Source: SIG438 sp034117945
GTDB lineage: Bacteria; Bacillota; Clostridia; HGM11514
Assembly: GCA_034117945.1 (NCBI GenBank)
Contig: JAXEOR010000013.1
Location: 1-23,047, forward strand
DNA length: 23,047 nucleotides
Direction of reading: 5' to 3'
Position 1 is the first letter of the stretch. Every line of letters starts with the position of its first letter. Made by a program: the position numbers and the translations under genes. The notes under the pieces are model-generated. The model searched no databases. It saw nothing but the letters and a program-made list of their open reading frames with translations, and was not told where the DNA came from. Below are positions 1-7,123 of the stretch, in pieces.

Positions 1-1
1 T

Positions 2-628
2 AGGTTTTTTTCAAGGAAAAGAAAAGGGGATGTCTACGAAAAGGACGACCTTATTTATGCCCAGGGAGAGCCTGTGCTGTACACTGATGAGATTTTGATC
101 CCGGGAGGACATAATATAGAAAATTACATGGCAGCCATTGGGGCGACCTTGGGTTTGGTGAGCAGTGAAACCATTCGAAAGGTGGCAAAAACCTTCGGCG
201 GGGTGGAGCATCGGATTGAATTTGTCAGGAAGGTGAAGGGAGTTTCCTATTATAACAGCTCCATTGACAGCAGCCCTAACCGGAGCAAGGCTACCTTGAG
301 CGTATTCCCTCAAAAGGTGATTATGATTGCCGGAGGAAAGGACAAGGGAATTCCCTATGATGACCTTGGCCCGGTGATTGGGGAGCATGTTAAGCATTTG
401 ATCCTGATCGGGGCTACCAGCGATAAAATTGAAGGGGCAGTCAAGCAATGCGGTGCCCAGGTTCCCATTTACCGCTGCGAAACCTATGAGCAGGCGGTGA
501 ACACCGGCGCACGGCTGGCAGAGGAGGGGGACATTGTGGTGTTGTCTCCTGCCAGCACCAGCTTTGATATGTTCCGTAATTTTGAGGAGCGGGGGAATAC
601 CTTTAAGGAATATGTGAATCGTTTGTAA
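2..628 (+). CDS. murD: UDP-N-acetylmuramoyl-L-alanine--D-glutamate ligase, C-terminal part (5' end outside window)
   Basis: Mur ligase that adds D-glutamate to UDP-MurNAc-L-Ala in the cytoplasmic stage of peptidoglycan synthesis. The frame is open from base 2, so the gene enters from the left and only about 208 C-terminal residues are present of the roughly 450 usual for MurD. Visible family motifs, in order, are IPGGHNIENYMAA (end of the central ATPase domain), FGGVEHRIEFV, YYNSSIDSSPNRSKATL, IAGGKDKG and the C-terminal LSPASTSFDMFRNFEERG, which is characteristic of MurD rather than MurC, MurE or MurF. The internal ATG at 74 is not a real start because homology runs upstream of it. The next gene starts 15 nt downstream, so co-transcription with the M42 genes is likely. 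Confidence 0.93.
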   Translation, partial: RFFSRKRKGDVYEKDDLIYAQGEPVLYTDEILIPGGHNIENYMAAIGATLGLVSSETIRKVAKTFGGVEHRIEFVRKVKGVSYYNSSIDSSPNRSKATLSVFPQKVIMIAGGKDKGIPYDDLGPVIGEHVKHLILIGATSDKIEGAVKQCGAQVPIYRCETYEQAVNTGARLAEEGDIVVLSPASTSFDMFRNFEERGNTFKEYVNRL

Positions 629-643
629 GGATGGTGGCGGAAC

Positions 644-1648
644 ATGAAAACATTACTGCGGGATTTATGCCAGGTCTGCTCGGTGGCAGGGCATAATGAT
701 AATGCGGCGGAACTGGTCAGAGAACTGGTTTCGCCTTTTTGCGACAGAACAGAGAGGGATGAATTCGGGAATGTTGTGGGCATTCGATATGGTACCTCCG
801 GAAAAACAGTGCTGTTGGACGCCCATATGGACGTGATCGGCCTGCAGGTGAAGGGCTTTCGTGAAGACGGCGGGATTGAGGTGATAGGCATAGGGGGGAT
901 TGATCCCAGAATTCTTCCCTGCAGCGAGGTGATTGTGCACGGCAAAAAGCCTTTGTACGGGGTCATTGGTGCAAAGCCCCCTCATCTTTTGAAAAACGGT
1001 GAGGAAAAGGAGGGGCTGAAGCTGGCTCATATGATAGTAGATGTGGGACGAAAGGATCCCCAGAAGCTGGTCAGAATCGGAGATCCGATCACCTTTTTGC
1101 CGATGTTTCGGGAATTGGGTCAGGGCAGAATCAGCTCCCACGGCCTGGATAATCAGTGCGGGGTGGCGGTGGCACTGTATGCAATGCAGTCCCTCCAGGC
1201 CAGCCCTCATACCTTGATTTTTTTAGCATCAACAGCGGAGGAGCTGGGCTGTTTGGGGGCGGCGGCAGCCATGGAGCGGTACTGTGCCGATCTGGCCATT
1301 GTGATCGACGTTACCTTCGGGATGACGCCGGATGAAAAAAAGGAGCTTTGCTTCCCGCTGGGCAGCGGCGTTGCTCTTTGCACAGGGCTAAACATTCATC
1401 CCGTTTATTGGAAGCATGCGGTGGAGCTGGCCAAAAGAAATCGAATTCCTTATACCATTGAGGTGGAAGGGGGAGACACGGGTACCAATGCGGGGGTGAT
1501 TCAGCTGTCCGGCATGGGGGTTCCATGCCTATTGCTGTCGATCCCCCTGCGTTATATGCATACCATGGTGGAAACCGTGGATCTGGCGGATATGAAGGCG
1601 GCGGCCAATTTAGCCGTTGCTTTGGCAGGAGGTGAATTGCTGTGTTAA
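644..1648 (+). CDS. M42 family metallo-aminopeptidase (first of three paralogues)
   Basis: Predicted cytosolic di-metal aminopeptidase of the M42 (TET/FrvX/glutamyl aminopeptidase) family, 334 aa, the normal family length. The residues expected to bind the metals and catalyse are all present: H61 and D63 in DAHMD, D169 in GLDNQCG (the bridging Asp; the usual DDR is DNQ here), E199-E200 in STAEELG, D222 in VIDVTF and H306 in RYMHTMVE. The GGDTGTNAG and GGIDPRILP motifs are also typical. M42 enzymes usually form dodecameric tetrahedral particles that trim peptides. The start is ATG at 644, preceded by AAGGATGG. The 3' end overlaps the next M42 gene by 7 nt, implying translational coupling. Substrate preference cannot be read from the sequence. 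Confidence 0.9.
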   Translation: MKTLLRDLCQVCSVAGHNDNAAELVRELVSPFCDRTERDEFGNVVGIRYGTSGKTVLLDAHMDVIGLQVKGFREDGGIEVIGIGGIDPRILPCSEVIVHGKKPLYGVIGAKPPHLLKNGEEKEGLKLAHMIVDVGRKDPQKLVRIGDPITFLPMFRELGQGRISSHGLDNQCGVAVALYAMQSLQASPHTLIFLASTAEELGCLGAAAAMERYCADLAIVIDVTFGMTPDEKKELCFPLGSGVALCTGLNIHPVYWKHAVELAKRNRIPYTIEVEGGDTGTNAGVIQLSGMGVPCLLLSIPLRYMHTMVETVDLADMKAAANLAVALAGGELLC

Positions 1649-2634
1649 AAACCCTTTCTATGCTGGACGGTGTTTCGGGAAACGAAGGAGCGGTACGGGA
1701 ATATATTAAGGCACAGATTCAGCCCTTTTGCGACACCCTTGAGGAGGACAGAGTGGGCAATCTGATTGCACTGAAAAAAGGAACAGGCGAAAAAAAAGTG
1801 CTGCTGTGCGCTCATATGGATGAGGTGGGCTTTATTGTGAGCCATGTTGAGGAAGGCGGATTTGCCCGCGTCAAGGAGGTGGGCGGATTCGATCCCCGCA
1901 TTTTGCCCGGGCAGCGGGTGAGAGTTGGGGAAGAAAAAAAGGCTGGGGTGTTTGGCAGCCGGGCGGTGCATCATACCACCAAGGAGGAGCGCCAAAAAGG
2001 GATTACGCTGCAGGAATTGTATCTGGATGTGGGAACGGAGGAGGTTTGCCGGGGAGACTATGTTTCCTTTGACAGTGAATACCGAGAATTCGGAACCAAC
2101 AAGGCAAAGGGAAAGGCACTGGATGACAGAGTGGGCTGTGCTGCCTTGATTCGCCTGCTCCGGGCAAACCGAAGATATTCCTTTGATCTTTATGTGTGCT
2201 TTAGTGTGCAGGAGGAAGTGGGGCTGCGGGGAGCAAAGGTGCTGGCAGGGAACATCCAGCCCGATTTTGCGATGGCGGTGGAGGCGACCACCTGCTCGGA
2301 TATGAGCGGCGTTCCTTCTGAATTTGTAACAGAGCTGGGAAAGGGGCCTGCGGTCAGCATTGCAGACGGCGCCTCCTATTCCATCGGAAGGTATCGGCAG
2401 CTGATGATAGAGACCGCTCATAACAATCAGCTGCCCATTCAGTTGAAAAAAAGCGTTTCGGGCGGGAATGACGCAGGAGCACTTCAGCTGTACGGCCGGG
2501 GCGGAGCGTCTATGGTGCTGTCCTTGCCGTGCCGGTATATCCATTCTCCCTGCTGCGTGATTGATTTAGGGGATTTTGAGCATTATTGCCGTTTGCTGGA
2601 GTTATTCACGGCAGAAGTGGAGGGTGTTTTATGA
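1642..2634 (+). CDS. M42 family metallo-aminopeptidase (second of three paralogues)
   Basis: Predicted M42 aminopeptidase/cellulase-M family protein, 330 aa. The full expected ligand set is visible: H58 and D60 in CAHMDEVG, D161-D162 in ALDDRVG, E191-E192 in SVQEEVG, E214 in AVEATTCSD and H301 in RYIHSPC, with SGGNDAGALQ before the last ligand. It matches the classical family motifs more closely than the gene before it. The start is a GTG at 1642, inside the end of the preceding gene, with a strong AGGAGGTGA site at 1628-1636. The 3' end overlaps the third paralogue by 4 nt (ATGA). The gene order and overlaps suggest the three products are made together. Confidence 0.92.
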   Translation: MLKTLSMLDGVSGNEGAVREYIKAQIQPFCDTLEEDRVGNLIALKKGTGEKKVLLCAHMDEVGFIVSHVEEGGFARVKEVGGFDPRILPGQRVRVGEEKKAGVFGSRAVHHTTKEERQKGITLQELYLDVGTEEVCRGDYVSFDSEYREFGTNKAKGKALDDRVGCAALIRLLRANRRYSFDLYVCFSVQEEVGLRGAKVLAGNIQPDFAMAVEATTCSDMSGVPSEFVTELGKGPAVSIADGASYSIGRYRQLMIETAHNNQLPIQLKKSVSGGNDAGALQLYGRGGASMVLSLPCRYIHSPCCVIDLGDFEHYCRLLELFTAEVEGVL

Positions 2635-3554
2635 ATCTGAAAACAACAATGAAAGCATTGGCAGGCCTGTTCGCACCCTCCGGCTGTGAAGAACAGGTAA
2701 GGGAATATTGCAAAAAGCTGGCTTCTCGCTTTGAGGTGCTGGAGGATGGCTGCGGGAATTTATTGCTTCATAAGCCGGGGATAGGAAAACGGATTGCCTA
2801 TGTGTGCGGCATGGACGAGAGAGGCGTTTTTGTTTCCCATCGGGAGGAGGATGGGCGGCTGCGTTTTTGCTGCCTGGGAGCGATCCGGCCGGAGGACTTA
2901 AAGGACAGAGAAATTCTTTTTGCCGGCGGGGCAAGAGGAGTTGTGGAATGTGACAGGCAAAACTCTGAACAGCAATGGATTTCCCTGCTGACGGGGGATG
3001 TGGCCGTTGGCGAAAGCGGGATTGTGTCCGGCGTTTGCACGGAAGAGGAAAGCCGGATTTCAGGCTGCGGAGTTGCCCGCGGAGCCTGCTTCAGCGTTCT
3101 TTTGGCTCTGATGGAACAAGAGCTTGATCAGGCGGATGTTTGGTTTGTTTTCTCCGCCCTGTACCAGCTGGGGAAAAAGGGGGCACTGGCAGCCCTGTCC
3201 CGGATCAAGCCGGAGCGGGCCTTTTTCTTTGAGCCGGTCTGTACCACAAAAAAAGAGGACTGTTCTCAGGTGAAAATGGGAGCAGGAGCCGTTGTGAAGC
3301 TGCGGGACGGTGCGTTTATGGATTATCTGCATCTGCCGGATAAGCTGGAGGGGTGCTCTGTGCCGTATCAGCTTTTTGTGGGGGCATCGGCGGAGCTTGC
3401 CGGAAGGCCCGCTATTCTGTTCGGAATTCCTTCTGTTTTATTAGGAATTCCCTTTGAGGAACAGCGTTATTTTACCCAGACGGTAGATGTTAAGGATGTG
3501 CAGTCCGGGGTAGATTTGGCACTGGAGTTAACAGAAGCTTTTTTATATGAATGA
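2631..3554 (+). CDS. Degenerate M42-like protein, predicted catalytically inactive (third paralogue)
   Basis: 307 aa, clearly related along its length to the two preceding M42 peptidases (SGCEEQVREYCKKL, CGMDERGVFVSH, GAIRPEDL, FFFEPVCTTK). By alignment to its neighbour, most active-site positions are gone: the first His is Gly60 (CGMD for AHMD), the ALDDR bridging Asp is replaced by GVARGAC, the catalytic Glu-Glu pair is Tyr178-Gln179 (ALYQLG for VQEEVG), and the last His is Thr282 (RYFT for RYIH). Asp62 and possibly the Glu of FFFEP remain. The frame is intact with no stops, so it looks maintained rather than decaying. ATG at 2631 is chosen because it forms an ATGA overlap with the upstream stop; an in-frame ATG at 2586 lies deep in the preceding gene. 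Role inferred: a structural or regulatory partner subunit. Confidence 0.8.
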   Translation: MNLKTTMKALAGLFAPSGCEEQVREYCKKLASRFEVLEDGCGNLLLHKPGIGKRIAYVCGMDERGVFVSHREEDGRLRFCCLGAIRPEDLKDREILFAGGARGVVECDRQNSEQQWISLLTGDVAVGESGIVSGVCTEEESRISGCGVARGACFSVLLALMEQELDQADVWFVFSALYQLGKKGALAALSRIKPERAFFFEPVCTTKKEDCSQVKMGAGAVVKLRDGAFMDYLHLPDKLEGCSVPYQLFVGASAELAGRPAILFGIPSVLLGIPFEEQRYFTQTVDVKDVQSGVDLALELTEAFLYE

Positions 3555-3569
3555 TACTATTGATAACGG

Positions 3570-3605
3570 CTTGTCCGCAGCCTTCCGGCCTGATTTGCGG
3601 ACAAG
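3570..3605 (+). other. Intercistronic hairpin with 10-bp perfect stem, no U-tract
   Basis: CTTGTCCGCA at 3570-3579 is perfectly complementary to TGCGGACAAG at 3596-3605, with a 16-nt loop. It lies between the M42-like stop and the next gene's AAGGAGGA site (3613-3620). No T-run follows, so it is not a standard intrinsic terminator. It could be an RNA-processing or stability stem, or part of an attenuator, that separates expression of the M42 genes from the downstream genes. Confidence 0.5.
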
Positions 3606-3626
3606 ACCTGTAAAGGAGGATGAAAT

Positions 3627-4508
3627 ATGCTGCAAATAACATGGCTTAAAGGAAATTATGAACAAAAGCAGGAGGTTTCGGGGGAGAAGGAGGCAAAGCT
3701 TTTTGTCAGTGGCTTTTTGCCGGGAGATTTTTTGATATTTCACAGCGACCTGCCTTATGCCTGGGTGAAGCTGGCAGATGAGCTGCCGGAAAGCCTGGTG
3801 TATTTTCATCACAGAGAATTCCGGTTTGTACTTCCGTTGGATTATCAAACCAGAAAGGGCTTTGCTCCGGGACTGTTTGAACGGGCACAGGAGATCAGTC
3901 TGCGGGCACCTTCTGAAGAGGATTTGAGGGCTTATTATAATTTGGCCTTGAACCCTGCGGATCAGCATCTTCCCTGGGAAATGACCAATCCGGCAGGAGA
4001 AAAATACGGAAATCCCATTCATTCCATGGCAGTGGAGGCGGACGCCATCGGAGCATTTCCTCATGCCTTTGCCAATCGGGTGACCAGAAATGAGGGAGAG
4101 TTTTTCGCCAGAAATGCCATTGACGGCATGAGCGTTCCGGGCGGGCACGGTCCCTATCCATATCAGTCCTGGGGCGGGGCGGTTCATAACGATCTTTCCT
4201 ATGTGATTTATTTTGGAAGAGAGGTACAGACGGACAAGATTGTGCTGCATCTTCGTTCCGATTATTCTGTGAATCAGGAAGGAAAGGAGCACGATACCTA
4301 TTGGCATACCGCTCTGATCGCTTTTTCAGACGGATCGGAGCTGGAGGTTTCCTTGGAGAAAAAGGAGGAGGGACAGGAAATTGCCTTTGCGCCGAAAAGG
4401 GTTACCTGGGTGATGCTCAAACGGCTGGATCCCTTTCAAAACCCCAACAGCCAGATGTTTGCGGCGTTGAATCAAATGGAGGTGTGGGGAACCAATGCTG
4501 AGATTTGA
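3627..4508 (+). CDS. Conserved hypothetical protein with F5/8C (discoidin)-like C-terminal domain
   Basis: 293 aa without a signal peptide or membrane segment, so probably cytoplasmic. Residues 1 to about 95 form an N-terminal segment not recognised. Residues about 100-290 resemble a galactose-binding-like jelly-roll (F5/8 type C) domain: NAIDGM, the Trp-Gly motif SWGGAVHNDLSYVIYFG, TDKIVLHLRSDY, an IAFSDGSELEVSL strand, VTWVMLKRLDP, and the closing LNQMEVWGTN, which matches the usual end of such domains. A cytoplasmic protein of this type is unusual, since most are secreted carbohydrate binders. It has a strong AAGGAGGA site at 3613-3620 with ATG at 3627, and overlaps the next gene by 14 nt. 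Ligand and function are unknown. Confidence 0.6.
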   Translation: MLQITWLKGNYEQKQEVSGEKEAKLFVSGFLPGDFLIFHSDLPYAWVKLADELPESLVYFHHREFRFVLPLDYQTRKGFAPGLFERAQEISLRAPSEEDLRAYYNLALNPADQHLPWEMTNPAGEKYGNPIHSMAVEADAIGAFPHAFANRVTRNEGEFFARNAIDGMSVPGGHGPYPYQSWGGAVHNDLSYVIYFGREVQTDKIVLHLRSDYSVNQEGKEHDTYWHTALIAFSDGSELEVSLEKKEEGQEIAFAPKRVTWVMLKRLDPFQNPNSQMFAALNQMEVWGTNAEI

Positions 4509-5082
4509 GCAGCAGCTTTTGTTTTTAAAAGAAATTGAGGGCATGAAGCAGATTTTGCGCCAGACTATGCTGGCGGATTATTCCCGGCGGGAAAATGATG
4601 CGGAGCATTCCTGGCATTTTGCGGTGATGGCAATGATTCTGGCGGAATATGCCGACCCGGAGGTGAACCTGTGCCGAGTGCTGAAAATGGCGTTGGTGCA
4701 TGATTTGGTAGAGGTGTATGCCGGAGATACCTTTGCTTACGACGAGCAGGGCAACCGGGACAAGGAGCAGCGGGAACAGCAGGCGGCGGATCGGATTTTC
4801 GGCATGCTGCCGGAGGATCAGGGGAAGGAGCTGCGCAGTCTTTTGGAGGAGTTTGACGCAATGAAAACTAAGGACGCTCTGTATGCCGCCTGCATCGATC
4901 GCTTGCAGCCCTTTATTAACAATTATTATACCCAAGGCCATACCTGGCGGCGGGGCGGGGTAACGCCCCAGCAGGTATATCAAAGAATGGAGCCAGTAAA
5001 AAGAGGAACCCCAAAGCTGTGGGAGTTTGTGGAATTTGTGATTGAGGACGGTAAAAGGAAGGGCTATTTTGTAACCGAGTAG
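4495..5082 (+). CDS. HD-domain phosphohydrolase, YfbR/HDDC2-like
   Basis: 195-aa HD-superfamily protein similar to YfbR/HDDC2 5'-deoxynucleotidases, which dephosphorylate (deoxy)nucleoside monophosphates with a divalent metal. The key motifs are visible: NDAEHSWHFA (H38, the first metal His), VHDLVEVYAGDT (H69-D70, the HD doublet, with E73 and D78) and CIDRLQPFINN (the distal Asp). ATG at 4495 overlaps the end of the preceding gene by 14 nt, with GGAGG in the preceding coding sequence at about 4479. The phosphatase gene starts 10 nt after its stop, so it is part of the same transcript. The exact substrate is uncertain because the HD family is broad. Confidence 0.85.
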   Translation: MLRFEQQLLFLKEIEGMKQILRQTMLADYSRRENDAEHSWHFAVMAMILAEYADPEVNLCRVLKMALVHDLVEVYAGDTFAYDEQGNRDKEQREQQAADRIFGMLPEDQGKELRSLLEEFDAMKTKDALYAACIDRLQPFINNYYTQGHTWRRGGVTPQQVYQRMEPVKRGTPKLWEFVEFVIEDGKRKGYFVTE

Positions 5083-5092
5083 GTGATGCTTG

Positions 5093-6133
5093 ATGAAACT
5101 GCATTTAACAAAACCGGCCGACGGGGCAGAGGTTAGTCTGCTGACAGAGGAGCATAGGAGGTTTTTGCAAACAGGCGGAAGTGGGAAGAAATCGGAAAGC
5201 CAAGCGCTGGACTGGCTGCATCTCAAAAGACAGGGGCAGGATCATTCTGGGCCGGCTCCGGTTGTTTTTGCTTGGGAAACGGAGGAGGAAGGGGAGAAGT
5301 GTCAATTTAAAATTACCTTTTCAAAGGATTCTTCTTTTCAAAATTGCAGGGATTTTTTTTGCAGGGACAACACCTTTCAGACCTCTCTTTTTTTGCTGGG
5401 AGAAACTGTTTACTGGTTTGTTTGCGCATACCGTGACGGGCATGCGCTGTGCCGTTCTGAAATCCGGCAGTTTACCGTTGCTATGCTGCCTCCCAGATTG
5501 ATTTTTGCAGAGGGATTGAGCAACATTCGTGATTTGGGCGGCTGGCAGGGGAGAAACGGAAAAAGAATTCGCCAAGGGCTTATTTATCGGGGATGTGAGA
5601 TGGAATTTCACCATACCGTAACGGAGCAAGGGAAACGTACTCTGCGGGATGCGTTACAGATCAAAACCGATTTGGATCTTCGAGAAGAGGCATTAGGCAA
5701 GGTATTTTCCTCTGCCTTGGGGGCGCAGGTGAACCATGTTTTGCTCCCTGTGAAGGCTTACGGCGATTTTTTGAAGGAAGAGGAAAAGGAGGTCTGCAGG
5801 CAGCTGTTTCACTTATTTACGGAAAAAGGGCGCTACCCTTTTTATATTCATTGCTGGGGTGGAGCCGACCGAACGGGGACGGTTTTGTTCCTGCTGGGCG
5901 GAATTCTGGGCATGAGCGAGCAGGATTTGTTTTTGGATTATGAGTTCACCTCCTTTTCCGTTTGGGGAGACAGGTCAGTTCATTCAGAGCTGTTTTGTTC
6001 TCTGCTGAAGGGATTGCAGCCTTATGGAAAGGAAGGGGACTCAATCAACCAAAAATGTGAAGCCTATCTGTTGTCAGCCGGAGTGACAGAAACCGAACTG
6101 AACCGGATCCAGGAAATGATGCTGCAGCCCTAA
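5093..6133 (+). CDS. Tyrosine/dual-specificity phosphatase (Y_phosphatase3 type)
   Basis: 346-aa protein with a phosphatase domain in residues about 140-345. It starts with GLSNIRDLGGW (S143 onward) and contains the P-loop signature HCWGGADRTGT, with nucleophile Cys254 and Arg260 in the C-X5-R arrangement. This fits the bacterial Tyr-phosphatase/phosphoinositide phosphatase group (MptpB- and LipA-like). Residues 1 to about 130 look like a beta-rich Ig/FnIII-like domain (LTKPADGAEVSLLTEEHRRF, VFAWETEEE). There is no signal peptide. ATG at 5093 follows AGGTGA at 5081-5086 at good spacing; the overlapping TTG at 5090 is less likely. The substrate may be phosphoprotein, phosphoinositide or another phosphoester. 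Confidence 0.85.
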   Translation: MKLHLTKPADGAEVSLLTEEHRRFLQTGGSGKKSESQALDWLHLKRQGQDHSGPAPVVFAWETEEEGEKCQFKITFSKDSSFQNCRDFFCRDNTFQTSLFLLGETVYWFVCAYRDGHALCRSEIRQFTVAMLPPRLIFAEGLSNIRDLGGWQGRNGKRIRQGLIYRGCEMEFHHTVTEQGKRTLRDALQIKTDLDLREEALGKVFSSALGAQVNHVLLPVKAYGDFLKEEEKEVCRQLFHLFTEKGRYPFYIHCWGGADRTGTVLFLLGGILGMSEQDLFLDYEFTSFSVWGDRSVHSELFCSLLKGLQPYGKEGDSINQKCEAYLLSAGVTETELNRIQEMMLQP

Positions 6134-6148
6134 TGGGCTGATTCTTTT
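6125..6148 (+). terminator. Weak putative terminator after the phosphatase gene
   Basis: CAGCCC (6125-6130) and GGGCTG (6135-6140) form a 6-bp stem with a TAAT loop that contains the stop codon, followed by ATTCTTTT. It lies between convergent genes. The stem is short, so the call is tentative. Confidence 0.4.
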
Positions 6149-6152
6149 CCCT

Positions 6153-7016
6153 TCATCGGGCATCTGTTGATGAAATCATTTTTTTATAATCCGTAGGAGA
6201 TACTCCTGCGGATTTTTTAAATGTCTGGGAAAAGTAGCTCTGATCATTAAACCCTGCCATTGCCGCCGCCTGGGAAACATTGTGCTCGTGCAAAAATTCC
6301 TTTGCTTTTTTGATTCTGTATTCGTTTAAAAAGGAGCTGAAGCTGGTTGTAAAGCTTTTTCGGAACAGACGGCAAAAATGACTTTGGTTATAGGAAAGGG
6401 CTTCGGCTGCCTCCCTTGAGGTGATGGGCAGAGCGTAATTGTCATCAATAAATTTTAATACCGTCTTTGTAAAAATGTTATTTTTGTTCGGTGCGGAGGA
6501 ATAGAGCCAATCGGAAAGTGCAGAAAAAAACAAAAGAAGACTGCCCCGAACCACCAGCTGCCAGCCGGCAGGCTCGTCTAAATATGCGCACGTCGCTGCC
6601 TTCAAATGCTGCGAAAGCTGTTCCGACAGGGGAGCGTGTATTATATGGCGATATTTTATTTCCTCGCTCAGCAGGGCGGTTTCATCCGGCAAATCCAGCA
6701 TTTTGATATTAAAATCAAGACAGTAATAAGAAAGATAGCTGTGGGAGGACACCCCGTAATGTACATCAAAGGGATTGATCAATAAAATGTCTCCCGAATT
6801 TGCTTCCAAGGGAGCGTCGTTAATCTTCATTTGCACATGACCTTCGGTGATGAACAAAATTTCAAAATCACTGTGGTAATGCAGATGGGTAAATATAAAG
6901 CTTTCCGCTTCGGATCGGCATTCCTTTTGATAGGCCACAAAGGGAATCCCTTTTGCGGGGATTGTATAGTTATCGTCAAACATGGCAAATTTCATCTCCA
7001 TTCTCATCATTTTCAT
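6153..7016 (-). CDS. AraC-family transcriptional regulator with N-terminal cupin domain
   Basis: 287 aa. The N-terminal half (residues about 20-110) is a cupin-type effector pocket: HLHYHSDFEILFITEGH, then SGDILLINPFDVHYGV. The C-terminal hundred residues are a double helix-turn-helix: TSREAAEALSYNQSHFCRLF and VSQAAAMAGFNDQSYFSQTF, ending SAGVSPTDYKKM, the classical AraC/XylS signature. It is divergent from the glycoside hydrolase at 7124, separated by 107 bp carrying its own promoter and a 22-bp-spaced direct repeat. It probably activates the hydrolase and epimerase genes in response to a sugar. Several Met codons are clustered at the start (MKMMRMEM); the first is used here but one of the next ones could be the true start. 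Confidence 0.92.
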   Translation of the reverse strand: MKMMRMEMKFAMFDDNYTIPAKGIPFVAYQKECRSEAESFIFTHLHYHSDFEILFITEGHVQMKINDAPLEANSGDILLINPFDVHYGVSSHSYLSYYCLDFNIKMLDLPDETALLSEEIKYRHIIHAPLSEQLSQHLKAATCAYLDEPAGWQLVVRGSLLLFFSALSDWLYSSAPNKNNIFTKTVLKFIDDNYALPITSREAAEALSYNQSHFCRLFRKSFTTSFSSFLNEYRIKKAKEFLHEHNVSQAAAMAGFNDQSYFSQTFKKSAGVSPTDYKKMISSTDAR

Positions 7017-7026
7017 TTTTGTTTCT

Positions 7027-7055
7027 ATTATAACACAAAAAAGTCAATATAGCAA
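7027..7055 (-). promoter_or_regulatory. Promoter of the AraC/cupin regulator
   Basis: On the minus strand, TTGCTA (7055-7050) and a perfect TATAAT (7032-7027) are separated by exactly 17 bp, just upstream of the regulator start at 7016. One copy of a TCAATAT repeat (7044-7050) lies within this promoter, which would allow autoregulation. Confidence 0.65.
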
Positions 7056-7074
7056 CAAAATATTCTCAATATGG
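7044..7074. repeat. Direct repeat TCAATATnG, candidate AraC operator half-sites
   Basis: TCAATATAG at 7044-7052 and TCAATATGG at 7066-7074 are 22 bp apart, about two helical turns. Such spacing suits the two HTH modules or two protomers of an AraC-family activator. The pair sits between the two divergent start codons. The assignment is inferred from position only. Confidence 0.4.
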
Positions 7075-7123
7075 TTATTGAAAAAAGCAAAAATAATCAT
7101 TACACTTATAGTGAGGTGAAAAA

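Noticed and set aside
74..76. ATG at 74 as the murD start
   Set aside because: The frame and plausible Mur-ligase sequence continue upstream to base 2, so the gene simply enters from outside the window.
1645..2544. 299-codon minus-strand frame opposite the second M42 gene
   Set aside because: The sense strand carries a complete M42 motif set; the antisense translation has no recognisable domain.
7078..7106. TTGAAA/TACACT as promoter for the glycoside hydrolase gene
   Set aside because: Spacing is 17 bp but transcription would start within the ribosome binding site, leaving almost no leader.
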